Shown piece by piece: positions 22,630-31,995 of a stretch of 64,000 nt of DNA (its first letter is position 1; every line of letters begins with the position of its first letter). The notes under the pieces are model-generated. The model made no database searches. It was not told the origin of the DNA and was given only the letters and a program-made list of their open reading frames with translations. The DNA comes from Ornithinibacter aureus (GTDB lineage: Bacteria > Actinomycetota > Actinomycetes > Actinomycetales > Dermatophilaceae). The stretch covers positions 3,601,623-3,665,622 of the forward strand of contig NZ_VMSB01000001.1 in NCBI RefSeq assembly GCF_009858245.1, given 5' to 3'. The position numbers and the translations under genes are program-made.

Positions 22630-23775
22630 ATGCCCCGCAACATCTACGGTCCCGAGCACGAGGACTTCCGAGCCTCCGTGAGCGAGTTCGTCGAGCGCAC
22701 GCTCAAGCCGCGCGCCGAGCAGATGCTCGAGGTCAAGTCGATCGACCGCGACATCTGGAAGGAAGCCGGCAGCCAGGGTCTCTTCGGCCTGGACATCCCC
22801 GAGGAGTTCGGCGGCATGGGTGCCGAGGACTACCGCTTCAACGCGGTCTCCGCCGAGGTGATCAACGGCTTCAACGCCGCCGTCGGCTCGTGCTTCGGCA
22901 TCCACAGCGATGTCTGCCCTCCCTACATCGTCGACCTGGGCACCCAGGAGCAGAAGGAGCGCTGGCTGCCCGCGATGGCCGCAGGCGAGAAGATCTGCGC
23001 GATCGCCATGACCGAACCCGGGGGTGGCTCCGACCTCGCCGCTCTCAAGACCAACGCCGTGCGCGACGGTGACGACTGGATCCTCAACGGCAGCAAGACC
23101 TTCATCACCAACGGGTACCAGGCCGACCTCGTCATCGTCGCCACTCGCACCGACCCGACCAAGGGCGCCAAGGGGATCACCTTGTTCATGGTCGAGGACG
23201 GCATGGAGGGCTTCACCCGCGGTCGCAAGCTCGACAAGGTCGGCCAGGAGGAGTCCGACACCGCCGAGTTGTTCTTCCAGGACGTGCGCGTGCCCGACAG
23301 CAACCGCATCGGCGACGAGGGCATGGGCTTCATCGCGATGATGCAGCGACTGCCCCAAGAGCGCGTCGGCGCCGCTGCCGCCAACGTCGCCCACGCCAAG
23401 CAGATCCTCATGGAGACCATCGAGTACGCCAAGGAGCGCAAGGCGTTCGGCCAGGCGATCGGCTCCTTCCAGCACAACAAGTTCAAGCTCGCCGAGATGG
23501 TCACGGCGATCGAGGTCGCCGAGGCCTACGTCGACGACTGCATCGAGGCACACGCCAAGGGTGAGCTGACCGCGGTCGACGCGGCCAAGGCCAAGTGGTG
23601 GAGCGCGCAGGTGCAGAACGACGTGCTCGACCACTGCGTGCAGATCTACGGCGGGTACGGCTTCATGAACGAGTACCGGGTCGCCCGTGCGTGGCGTGAC
23701 GCCCGCGTGACGAAGATCTGGGCCGGCTCCAACGAGATCATGAAGGAACTGATCGGCCGCGACCTCGGCCTGTAA
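22630..23775 (+). CDS. Long-chain-type acyl-CoA dehydrogenase
   Basis: A 381-aa FAD enzyme of beta-oxidation. Segments seen: AIAMTEPGGGSDLAAL (FAD/substrate), the middle beta-domain, and RKAFGQAIGSFQHNKFKLAEM. The catalytic base appears to be Glu244 in LPQER, as in long-chain and isovaleryl enzymes, because the C-terminal site used by medium-chain enzymes reads IWAGSNEI with no Glu in the IYEGT position. GGAGGAG precedes the ATG. Expected to be repressed by the divergent TetR protein. Confidence 0.93.
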   Translation: MPRNIYGPEHEDFRASVSEFVERTLKPRAEQMLEVKSIDRDIWKEAGSQGLFGLDIPEEFGGMGAEDYRFNAVSAEVINGFNAAVGSCFGIHSDVCPPYIVDLGTQEQKERWLPAMAAGEKICAIAMTEPGGGSDLAALKTNAVRDGDDWILNGSKTFITNGYQADLVIVATRTDPTKGAKGITLFMVEDGMEGFTRGRKLDKVGQEESDTAELFFQDVRVPDSNRIGDEGMGFIAMMQRLPQERVGAAAANVAHAKQILMETIEYAKERKAFGQAIGSFQHNKFKLAEMVTAIEVAEAYVDDCIEAHAKGELTAVDAAKAKWWSAQVQNDVLDHCVQIYGGYGFMNEYRVARAWRDARVTKIWAGSNEIMKELIGRDLGL

Positions 23776-23795
23776 GGCTGGGCCGCACGCACACC

Positions 23796-23830
23796 GGATG
23801 CCGTCCGCTCACCGTGAGCGGGCGGCATCC
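23796..23830. terminator. Bidirectional hairpin built on the GGATGCCG motif
   Basis: GGATGCCGTCCGCTCA pairs with TGAGCGGGCGGCATCC (one G-T) around CCG. It lies between convergent genes and overlaps the last codons of the lysoplasmalogenase gene. It is nearly identical to the hairpin at 62594-62633. Confidence 0.75.
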
Positions 23831-24483
23831 CCCGTCGTGAGGACACCGACGACGATGAGCGACTGCGCGGTCAGGTAGGTGGCCATCACCCAGAAGCCCT
23901 GACCGGGCAGGTCGAAGCCGTCGGCGAAGGCGTTGAGGGCGATCAGGCCGTCGGAGACGAGGAAGAGCGCGCCGCCGATCGCGGTCGGCAGGTTCACGCC
24001 CGTCGCCAGCACGGCCATCGTGCCCAGCAACGCCCCGTAGACGAGCACCGGAACGAGCATCCCCGCGGCCCCACCGACGCACGCCACCACGAGCGCGACG
24101 ACCACGGCGACGTACCCCAGGAGCAGCGGGCGCCGCACGTTCAGCACGCTGCGGTCACGGAAGGGCCAGAACGCCACGACGTAGGCGATCTGCGCGAGCA
24201 GGAAGAAGCCGATCATGACGAGGAAGGCGGTGTCACCCTGCGTCAGCTTCGGTGCGCTGTCGCCCAGCCACGACAGCCCGAGGGCCACGAGGGTCAGCGT
24301 GACCAGGCGGCCGCGCGGGGCCTCGGTGTTCAGCCACAGCGCCGCCGCCAGCAGCGGCATGAGGAGCACCTGGGTCGCGTCGGCCACGTCGTCGGCACCG
24401 GTCAGCTGGGCACCGAGGTGCAGCACGGCGACGGTCACGAACAGGCCGACGACTCCGCCGACGAGGGGGGTGCGCGCACGCAC
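23809..24483 (-). CDS. YhhN-family lysoplasmalogenase-like membrane protein
   Basis: A 224-aa protein with about eight membrane helices spread over its full length. Family features are LNTEAPRG, the LSWLGDSAP segment with its conserved Asp, and LFLVSDGLIALNAF with the second Asp. YhhN proteins hydrolyse the vinyl-ether bond of lysoplasmalogens; activity in this organism is unproven. The GTG at 24483 has GGAGG 5 nt upstream. The gene follows the fabG-like gene by 17 nt, so they are probably co-transcribed. Confidence 0.85.
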   Translation of the reverse strand: MRARTPLVGGVVGLFVTVAVLHLGAQLTGADDVADATQVLLMPLLAAALWLNTEAPRGRLVTLTLVALGLSWLGDSAPKLTQGDTAFLVMIGFFLLAQIAYVVAFWPFRDRSVLNVRRPLLLGYVAVVVALVVACVGGAAGMLVPVLVYGALLGTMAVLATGVNLPTAIGGALFLVSDGLIALNAFADGFDLPGQGFWVMATYLTAQSLIVVGVLTTGDAARSR

Positions 24484-24500
24484 GGCAGCCTCCGCCCGGA

Positions 24501-25256
24501 TCAGTCGAGCGGCCCGCCGGCGACGTAGATGACCTGGCCGGAGACGAAGCCGGCCTCCTGCGACACCAGGAACGCGATGGTGGCGGCGATGTCCTCCGGC
24601 TGGCCGACCCGCTGCACCGGCACCTGCGACGCCGCGTGCGCGAGGAACTCCTCGAACGGCACCCCGATGCGCTCCGCCGTCGCCGCGGTCATGTCGGTCT
24701 GGATGAACCCCGGCGCCACCGCGTTCGCGGTCACCCCGAACCGACCCAGCTCGATGGCAAGGGTCTTGGTGAAGCCCTGGAGCCCCGCCTTGGCCGCGGA
24801 GTAGTTGGCCTGCCCGCGGTTGCCCTGCGCCGACGACGACGACAGGTTGACGATCCGGCCGTACTTCTGGGCCGTCATGTGGGCCTGGCACGCGCGGGTC
24901 ATGAGGAAGGCGCCCTTGAGGTGCACCGCCATCACGGCATCCCAGTCGCCCTCGGTCATCTTGAAGATGAGGTTGTCGCGGATGATCCCGGCGTTGTTGA
25001 CGAGCACCACCGGCGGGCCGAGCTCGTCGGCCACGCGGGCCACACCCGACTCGACCTGCTCGGCGTCGGTGACGTCGACGCCCAGGCCCAGGGCCGTGCC
25101 GCCCTCGGCGCGAATGGCGTCGGCAACGGCCTCGCAGGCAGCCTCGTCGAGGTCGAGCACGGCCACGGCGAAACCGTCACGGGCCAGTCGGGTGGCGGTG
25201 GCCGCCCCGATGCCGCGAGCTGCTCCGGTGACGACGGCGACGCGTTGGTTCTCCAT
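24501..25256 (-). CDS. fabG: 3-oxoacyl-ACP/CoA reductase (FabG-like SDR)
   Basis: A 251-aa classical SDR. TGAARGIGAATA is the NADP loop (residues 10-21), NNAG follows, the catalytic Ser is in LSSSSAQG, and YSAAKAG carries Tyr and Lys. The end VSGQVIYVAGGPLD is typical of FabG. Reduces 3-oxoacyl thioesters; whether in synthesis or degradation is uncertain. Leaderless ATG: TAGGGT seven bases upstream. Confidence 0.88.
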   Translation of the reverse strand: MENQRVAVVTGAARGIGAATATRLARDGFAVAVLDLDEAACEAVADAIRAEGGTALGLGVDVTDAEQVESGVARVADELGPPVVLVNNAGIIRDNLIFKMTEGDWDAVMAVHLKGAFLMTRACQAHMTAQKYGRIVNLSSSSAQGNRGQANYSAAKAGLQGFTKTLAIELGRFGVTANAVAPGFIQTDMTAATAERIGVPFEEFLAHAASQVPVQRVGQPEDIAATIAFLVSQEAGFVSGQVIYVAGGPLD

Positions 25257-25418
25257 GTCCCGAACCCTACCGAGGAGTACGTCGGATGCCGGACTCGGCC
25301 GAACGTTTTCGCGCTGTCGGTTCCGACGGGTAAGTTTGAAAGAACCCGCGGGTGGCTCGTGTGCCCCCGTGAGCCCAGCACCGTCGCTGGTTTTGTGACC
25401 ACCCACGGAAGGCAACCA

Positions 25419-27569
25419 GTGCAGATCTGGCCCGGTACGGCATACCCCCTTGGCGCCACCTATGACGGCAGCGGCGTGAACTTCGCCCTGTTCAGCGAGG
25501 TCGCAGAGCGGGTTGAGCTCTGCCTCATCGACGACGAGGGAGTCGAGACCCGCATCGACCTGCCCGAGGTCGACGGCTTCGTCCACCACGCCTACCTGCC
25601 CGGGATCTCTCCCGGTCAGCTCTACGGATTCCGGGTCCACGGCCCGTTCGACCCCGCCAACGGTCACCGCTGCGACCCGAGCAAGCTGCTCCTGGACCCG
25701 TACGCCAAGGCCATCGAGGGTCAGGTCACCAACGACCAGGCGCTGTTCTCCTACGACTTCACCGACCCGACCCAGCGCAACACCGAGGACAACCTCGGCA
25801 AGACGATGCTCTCGGTCGTCATCAACCCCTACTTCGACTGGGGCCACGACCGGCCGCCGCGCCACGAGTACCACGACACCGTCATCTACGAGGCGCACGT
25901 CAAGGGCCTGACGATGACCCACCCGGAGGTGCCCGAGGAGATCCGCGGCACCTACGCCGGCATCGCCCACCCGGCGATCATCGACCACCTCACCACCTTG
26001 GGCATCACGGCGATCGAGTTGATGCCGGTGCACCAGTTCGTGCAGGACACCTCGCTCCAGGCCAAGGGCCTGACCAACTACTGGGGCTACAACACCATCG
26101 GCTTCCTCGCCCCGCACAACGGTTACGCCCGCGGCCGCCGTGGCGAGCAGGTCACCGAGTTCAAGGCCATGGTCAAGGCGCTGCACGCCGCCGACATTGA
26201 GGTCATCCTCGACGTCGTCTACAACCACACCGCCGAGGGCAACGAGTTCGGCCCGACGCTGTGCTTCCGCGGCATCGACAACGCGGCCTACTACCGCCTC
26301 GTCGACAACGCCAAGGAGCACTACTACGACACGACCGGCACCGGCAACAGCCTGCTGATGCGCCACCCGCACGTGCTCCAGCTGATCATGGACTCGCTGC
26401 GCTACTGGGTCACCGAGATGCACGTCGACGGCTTCCGCTTCGACCTCGCCGCCACCTTGGCCCGCCAGTTCCACGAGGTGGACAAGCTCTCGGCGTTCTT
26501 CGACCTCATCCAGCAGGACCCGGTCATCAGCCAGGTCAAGCTCATCGCCGAGCCCTGGGACGTCGGCGACGGTGGCTACCAGGTCGGCAACTTCCCCCCG
26601 CTGTGGACGGAGTGGAACGGCAAGTACCGCGACACCGTGCGCGACTTCTGGCGCGGGGAGCCCCGCACCCTCGGGGAGTTCGCCTCGCGCCTGACCGGCT
26701 CCAGCGACCTCTACGAGCACAGCGGCCGCAAGCCGATCGCGTCGATCAACTTCGTCACCGCCCACGACGGCTTCACCCTGCGCGACCTCGTGTCGTACAA
26801 CGAGAAGCGCAACGAGGCCAACGGCGAGGACGGCAACGACGGCGAGAGCCACAACCGCTCCTGGAACTGCGGCGAGGAGGGGCCGAGCGAGAACCCCGAC
26901 GTCATCGCCCTGCGCCTGCGCCAGCAGCGCAACTTCCTCACCACGCTCCTGCTCAGCCAGGGCGTGCCGATGATCGCCCACGGCGACGAGATCGGCCGCA
27001 CCCAGCAGGGCAACAACAACGTGTACTGCCAGGACAACGAACTCGCCTGGGTCGACTGGGACCTCGACGAGACCCAGAAGGAGCTCTACGCCTTCACCGC
27101 GGCACTCACCACCCTGCGCCGCGAGCACGCGGTGTTCCGCCGGCGCCGGTTCTTCGCCGGCAGCGCCGACCACGGCGGCACCTCCGAACTCGGCGACATC
27201 GCCTGGTTCCAGCCCTCTGGTGAGCTGATGGGGGAGTCGGCCTGGGCCAATGACGAGGCCAAGACCGTCATGGTCTTCCTCAACGGCCAGGCCATCCCCA
27301 GCATGGACTCGCGCGGCCGCCGGGTGCTCGACGACGACTTCCTCGTCATCTTCAATGCCCACCACGAGGCCGACTCGTTCGTGCTCCCCGATGCCGAGTG
27401 GGGTGAGCACTGGGTCGCCGAGATCGACACCGGTGCCGACGTCGTCGACCAGACCTGGCACGACGCCGGCAGCGAACTGGTCGTGGCCCCTCGGTCGGTG
27501 ATCGTCCTGCGCAGCCCGCGTGAGGCGCCGCCGCAGCCTTCCGGAGCCGCGACCGCCACGCGGGTGTGA
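25419..27569 (+). CDS. glgX: Glycogen debranching enzyme GlgX/TreX
   Basis: A 716-aa GH13 isoamylase-type enzyme. N-terminal CBM48 (PLGATYDGSGVNFALFSEVA); the catalytic barrel has DGFRFDLAATL (nucleophile Asp), LIAEPWDVG (acid/base Glu) and FVTAHDGFTL (transition-state Asp). It trims alpha-1,6 branches to give linear maltodextrins, the substrate of TreY. GTG 25419 is preceded by GGAAGG; a GTG at 25395 is possible. First gene of glgX-treY-treZ, with 4-nt overlaps between genes. Confidence 0.95.
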   Translation: MQIWPGTAYPLGATYDGSGVNFALFSEVAERVELCLIDDEGVETRIDLPEVDGFVHHAYLPGISPGQLYGFRVHGPFDPANGHRCDPSKLLLDPYAKAIEGQVTNDQALFSYDFTDPTQRNTEDNLGKTMLSVVINPYFDWGHDRPPRHEYHDTVIYEAHVKGLTMTHPEVPEEIRGTYAGIAHPAIIDHLTTLGITAIELMPVHQFVQDTSLQAKGLTNYWGYNTIGFLAPHNGYARGRRGEQVTEFKAMVKALHAADIEVILDVVYNHTAEGNEFGPTLCFRGIDNAAYYRLVDNAKEHYYDTTGTGNSLLMRHPHVLQLIMDSLRYWVTEMHVDGFRFDLAATLARQFHEVDKLSAFFDLIQQDPVISQVKLIAEPWDVGDGGYQVGNFPPLWTEWNGKYRDTVRDFWRGEPRTLGEFASRLTGSSDLYEHSGRKPIASINFVTAHDGFTLRDLVSYNEKRNEANGEDGNDGESHNRSWNCGEEGPSENPDVIALRLRQQRNFLTTLLLSQGVPMIAHGDEIGRTQQGNNNVYCQDNELAWVDWDLDETQKELYAFTAALTTLRREHAVFRRRRFFAGSADHGGTSELGDIAWFQPSGELMGESAWANDEAKTVMVFLNGQAIPSMDSRGRRVLDDDFLVIFNAHHEADSFVLPDAEWGEHWVAEIDTGADVVDQTWHDAGSELVVAPRSVIVLRSPREAPPQPSGAATATRV

Positions 27570-30049
27570 TCGGCGTGAGCGAGGCGAGCACGGCATCCGC
27601 GCACCGGCCGAACCCGGCGCGGGTGGTGCCCACGTCGACCTACCGCCTGCAGATCCACGAGGGGTTCACCTACGACGACGCTGCCGGGCACACCGAGTAC
27701 CTGTCCTCGCTCGGTGTCTCGCACGTCTACCTCTCACCCGTGCTCCAAGCGGCGCCGGGCTCGATGCACGGCTACGACGTGCTCGACCACACCCGGATCA
27801 GTGAAGCGGCCGGTGGCCGGGGTGGCTTCGAGCGTCTGGTCACCGCGTGCCGCGCCGCGGGGCTCGGCATCATCGTCGACGTCGTGCCCAACCACATGGC
27901 GGTGCCGCAGCCGGCCCACCTCAACGCCCCGTTCTGGTCGTTGTTGCGGGAGGGCCGCCGCTCGCCGTATGCCGGGTGGTTCGACGTCGACTGGGTCGCC
28001 GAGGACGACCGGCTCCTGATGCCGGTGCTCGGCGGGACGCTCCAGCAGGCCCTCGAGGCCGGAGAACTGGTGCTCGCCGCGGACGGTGGGCCGACGGCAT
28101 CCGACCCGGTCCTGCGCTACTACGACGCCGAGTTCCCCGTGGCGCCCGGCACCGAGGGGCTGCCGCTGGCCGAGCTCGTCGACGCGCAGGCGTACCGCCT
28201 GTCGAGCTGGCGCGAGGCGGGGGAGGCGCTGAACTACCGACGCTTCTTCGACGTCACCTCGCTCGTCGCGGTGCGCGTCGAGGACCCCGTCGTGTTCATG
28301 GCCACCCACGCCCTGCTGCTCGCCCTGCACGGGCACGGCGCGGTCGACGGCTTCCGCATCGACCACCCCGACGGGCTCGCCGACCCCGGCGGCTACCTCG
28401 ACCGGCTCGCTGACGCCACGGGGGACTCCTGGGTTGTCGTCGAGAAGATCCTCGAGGGTGACGAGCAGCTGCCCGACTCGTGGAGGTGCGCCGGCACGAC
28501 CGGCTACGACGCGTTGCTGCGGGTGCAGCAGGTGCTCACCCCCTCGGCGGGGGCTGCGGTGCTCGACCGGCTGTGGGCGCAGGCCGCGCCCGAGCGCGGG
28601 TCGTTGGACGACGTGGTCGCCGAGGCCAAGCGCCTCGTCGTCGACGACGTGCAGGCCGCCGAGGTCGACCGGCTCATGCGGCTCGTGCGGCGCATCCTGC
28701 CCGACCTCGACCAGGCGTCGGCCCGGCGCGCGCTCGAGGCCCTGCTCGTCGCGATGGACCGCTACCGCGCCTACGTCGTGCCCGGGCGTGCCGTGGACCC
28801 CGAGCAGGCGGCGGTCATCGAGGCTGCGGCTGGTCGCGCACGCGCCCACCTGGCTCCGACCGACGAGCCCGCGCTCGGCGTGATCGTCGACCTCGTGCTC
28901 GACCGCGACCTGCGCGACGCCGCACTCGACACCGGCCCGCTCGCCGACGACTTCCGGGTGCGCTTCCAGCAGACGTGTGGCCCGGTCATGGCCAAGGGCA
29001 TCGAGGACACCGCCTACTACCGCTGGTTCCGCCTCGCCGGCGCCAACGAGGTCGGCGGACACCCTGACCACCTGTCGATCTCGGCCGAGGAGTTCCACAC
29101 CTGGTGCGGCCGGCTCGTCGCGTCGTGGCCGACGTCGATGACGACGCTGACCACCCACGACACCAAGCGCTCGGAGGACGTGCGCGCCCGGCTGATGTCG
29201 CTCGCCGAGGACGGCGAGGGATGGGCGACGTGGGTTGCTGGGGCTCGTGAGCTGGGGGACGCCCACCGTCCGGCGCTCGTCGACGCGCCCACCGAGTACC
29301 TGCTGTGGCAGACCCTGGTCGGTGCCTGGCCGATCACCGGCTCTCGGCTCGAGGGCTACCTGCTCAAGGCCGTGCGTGAGGCCAAGGTGCACACGGCGTG
29401 GGTCGACGGCGACACCGACTACGAGGATGCCGTCACCTCCTACGCGCGCGACCTCACCCACGACCCCTTGGTCCAGAGCCACCTGGACGCCTGGACCGTG
29501 GCCCACGAACCCTCGGTGCGTGGCAACGTGCTGGCGCAGAAGCTCATCCAGCTGACCATGCCCGGCGTGCCCGACGTCTACCAGGGCTGCGAGACCGTCA
29601 CGCTCTCGCTCGTCGACCCCGACAACCGTCGGCCCGTGGACTGGACGGACCGCGGCGAACGGCTGGCCCGCGTCGTCGCCGCCGAGCCTGCGCTCGACCT
29701 CGACGACGAGAAGATGCGGGTGACCGCCCGCGCGCTGCGCGTGCGCCGCGAGGACCCCGCTGCCTTCGTGGGTGAGGGCACGACGTACACCGGGTTGCCG
29801 TGCTCGAGCCCGCACGCCCTGGCCTTCGCCCGCGGTGATGCCGACGGGCTACGCGTGGTCACGGTCGCGACCGTTGCCGCCCGCACGCTTGCCGCTGGTG
29901 GTGGATTCGGGGATGCCGTCGTCGAGCTTCCGCCCGGATCGTGGCGCGACGTGCTGGCTGACGGCGACGACGTCATCACCGGGGGCTCGGTGTCGCTGGC
30001 GACGCTGCTGGCCCACCGCCCGGTGGCCCTGCTCGTGCGGCACTCGTGA
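27566..30049 (+). CDS. treY: Malto-oligosyltrehalose synthase
   Basis: An 827-aa GH13 enzyme that converts the reducing end of a maltodextrin to an alpha,alpha-1,1 linkage. N-terminal STYRLQIHEGFTYDDA is diagnostic; DGFRIDHPDGLADP has the nucleophile Asp and VVEKILEGDEQLP the acid/base Glu; TLTTHDTKRSEDVRAR is the late conserved block. The GTG start overlaps the glgX stop. Works with TreZ next door to make trehalose from glycogen. Confidence 0.96.
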   Translation: MIGVSEASTASAHRPNPARVVPTSTYRLQIHEGFTYDDAAGHTEYLSSLGVSHVYLSPVLQAAPGSMHGYDVLDHTRISEAAGGRGGFERLVTACRAAGLGIIVDVVPNHMAVPQPAHLNAPFWSLLREGRRSPYAGWFDVDWVAEDDRLLMPVLGGTLQQALEAGELVLAADGGPTASDPVLRYYDAEFPVAPGTEGLPLAELVDAQAYRLSSWREAGEALNYRRFFDVTSLVAVRVEDPVVFMATHALLLALHGHGAVDGFRIDHPDGLADPGGYLDRLADATGDSWVVVEKILEGDEQLPDSWRCAGTTGYDALLRVQQVLTPSAGAAVLDRLWAQAAPERGSLDDVVAEAKRLVVDDVQAAEVDRLMRLVRRILPDLDQASARRALEALLVAMDRYRAYVVPGRAVDPEQAAVIEAAAGRARAHLAPTDEPALGVIVDLVLDRDLRDAALDTGPLADDFRVRFQQTCGPVMAKGIEDTAYYRWFRLAGANEVGGHPDHLSISAEEFHTWCGRLVASWPTSMTTLTTHDTKRSEDVRARLMSLAEDGEGWATWVAGARELGDAHRPALVDAPTEYLLWQTLVGAWPITGSRLEGYLLKAVREAKVHTAWVDGDTDYEDAVTSYARDLTHDPLVQSHLDAWTVAHEPSVRGNVLAQKLIQLTMPGVPDVYQGCETVTLSLVDPDNRRPVDWTDRGERLARVVAAEPALDLDDEKMRVTARALRVRREDPAAFVGEGTTYTGLPCSSPHALAFARGDADGLRVVTVATVAARTLAAGGGFGDAVVELPPGSWRDVLADGDDVITGGSVSLATLLAHRPVALLVRHS

Positions 30050-31995
30050 GCGTGGCGAGTCGACCTGGTGCGGGCAGGCTGCCGATCGAGGTCTGGGCCC
30101 CGAAGGCCGAGCACGTCGAGATCGAGTGGTCCGTACCGGAATCGACCAACAGGTCACTCGGGGTACAGCCTGCCGACGGGGCTGGCGTACCGGAATCGAC
30201 CAATAGGTCACTCGGGGTACAGCCTCGACGGGAGTCGATGACTGCACTCGGTGACGGCTGGTGGCGCTGGGACGGGCCGTCCACGGCATCCGAGAGCGAG
30301 GGGACGCCGACGGCATCCGACCTCGTCCTCGACTACGCGTTCGTGCTCGACGGTGCCGAACCTCCCGTGCCCGACCCTCGCAGCGCGTGGCAGCCCCACG
30401 GCGTACACGCACCGAGCCGCACGTTCGACCCGGCCACCCTGACGTGGACCGACGGCGACTGGCGCGGCCCGAGGGACGGCCAGGGCGTGCTCGGTGGCGT
30501 CGTCTACGAACTGCACATCGGCACCTTCACCGCGCGGGGCACCTTCGATGCCGCCATCGAGCGGCTCGATCACCTCGTCGACCTCGGCGTCGACGTCGTC
30601 AACGTCATGCCGATCGCCGCCTTCGACGGCCGGTGGGGCTGGGGCTACGACGGCGTCGGGCTCTACGCCGTGCACGACCCCTACGGCGGCCCGGCCGCGT
30701 TCGCCCGCTTCGTCGACGCCTGCCACGCCCGCGGGCTCGGGGTCTGCCTCGACGTCGTGCACAACCACCTCGGCGCGAGCGGCAACTACCTCGCCCGCTT
30801 CGGCCCGTACTTCACGACCGCGCACAGCACCCCCTGGGGGCCGGCGGTCAACCTCGACCAGGACCACGCCGACCACGTGCGCGGCTTCATCGTCGACAAC
30901 GCGCTGCGCTGGTTGCGCGACTTCCACGTCGACGCCCTGCGCCTGGATGCCGTGCACGAGCTGCGCGACGCCTCGCCCCGGCACCTGCTCGCCGATCTCT
31001 CGGATGCCGTGGCGGCGCTGGCTGAGCACCTCGCTCGCCCGCTCGACCTCATCGCCGAGAGCGACCTCAACGACGTCGACATGATCACGCCGACCGCCCA
31101 GGGCGGGCGTGGCATGAGCGCCCAGTGGGACGACGACATCCACCACGCCCTGCACGTCACCCTCACCGGCGAGAGCCACGGGTACTACACCGACTTCGCC
31201 GGCGGGGCGGGTCGTGACGAGGCTGGGCCACTCGCCGTGCTCGCGAAGGTGCTGACCTGCGGGTTCCTGCACGACGGCAGCCACTCCAGCTTCCGGGGGC
31301 GCCCGTGGGGCCAGCCGGTCGACACCGAGCACGTCGATGCCCGCCGACTGCTGGGGTACCTCCAGACCCACGACCAGGTCGGCAACCGGATGACCGGCGA
31401 CCGGATCAGCGCCGTCGTGCCGCCCGGGCTCCAGGCCGCCGGCGCCGCGCTCTACCTGCTCGCACCCACCACCCCGATGATCTTCATGGGGGAGGAGTGG
31501 GGTGCCTCGACGCCGTGGCAGTACTTCACGAGCTTCACCGACGAGGCCCTCGCGGATGCCGTGCGCGCCGGCAGGCGGGCCGAGTTCGCCAGCCACGGCT
31601 GGTCCACCGCCGACGTGCCAGACCCGCAGAGCCCCGCCACGCGGGAGGCCTCGGTGCTCGCCTGGGGCGAGGTCGACGAGGCCGGGCACCGGCGCCTGCT
31701 CGACTGGTACCGGGCGTGCATCGCCCTGCGCCGGAGGGTCATCGGTGCGGGTCCGACCCGCCTCGCCGACGTTCGCGTCGACGTGGACGAGGCCGCGCGC
31801 ACGGTGGTGACGCTCCACGCGCCTGCTGGGCGGACGGCATCCGCCGTCGTGCTCAACCTCGCCGACGACCCCGCCGACGTGCCCCTGCCGCGATCAGGCG
31901 GTCGGGTGGCCCTCGCCTGGGACCCTGAAGGCACCACGCTGACCACGGATGCCGTGCGCCTGCCGGGCGGGTCAGCCGCGGTCGTCCTCTGGTGA
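30046..31995 (+). CDS. treZ: Malto-oligosyltrehalose trehalohydrolase with in-frame repeat insertion
   Basis: A 649-aa GH13 enzyme that releases trehalose from maltooligosyltrehalose. Catalytic segments are DALRLDAVHEL (Asp), LIAESDLND (Glu) and LQTHDQVGNR (Asp). Residues about 28-62 hold two copies of PESTNRSLGVQP, 18 codons apart, in the N-terminal beta-domain; homologues are not known to carry such a segment. The insertion keeps frame, so the enzyme may tolerate it. Coupled to treY (4-nt overlap); its 3' end overlaps tesB tail to tail by 24 nt. Confidence 0.93.
   Translation: MSVASRPGAGRLPIEVWAPKAEHVEIEWSVPESTNRSLGVQPADGAGVPESTNRSLGVQPRRESMTALGDGWWRWDGPSTASESEGTPTASDLVLDYAFVLDGAEPPVPDPRSAWQPHGVHAPSRTFDPATLTWTDGDWRGPRDGQGVLGGVVYELHIGTFTARGTFDAAIERLDHLVDLGVDVVNVMPIAAFDGRWGWGYDGVGLYAVHDPYGGPAAFARFVDACHARGLGVCLDVVHNHLGASGNYLARFGPYFTTAHSTPWGPAVNLDQDHADHVRGFIVDNALRWLRDFHVDALRLDAVHELRDASPRHLLADLSDAVAALAEHLARPLDLIAESDLNDVDMITPTAQGGRGMSAQWDDDIHHALHVTLTGESHGYYTDFAGGAGRDEAGPLAVLAKVLTCGFLHDGSHSSFRGRPWGQPVDTEHVDARRLLGYLQTHDQVGNRMTGDRISAVVPPGLQAAGAALYLLAPTTPMIFMGEEWGASTPWQYFTSFTDEALADAVRAGRRAEFASHGWSTADVPDPQSPATREASVLAWGEVDEAGHRRLLDWYRACIALRRRVIGAGPTRLADVRVDVDEAARTVVTLHAPAGRTASAVVLNLADDPADVPLPRSGGRVALAWDPEGTTLTTDAVRLPGGSAAVVLW
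30132..30225 (+). repeat. Duplicated 40-bp repeat inside treZ
   Basis: Two 40-bp copies (30132-30171, 30186-30225) differ at a single base and repeat with a period of 54 bp. Each unit starts with GTACC and ends near GGGTAC, so the ends are inverted. It resembles an interspersed palindromic repeat that landed in a gene and was duplicated. Confidence 0.9.

Noticed and set aside
24501-27596. Extension of the FabG frame over the whole of glgX
   Set aside because: Upstream of 25256 the translation is Gly/Val/Asp-rich shadow of glgX; the SDR motif set and leaderless promoter place the start at 25256.
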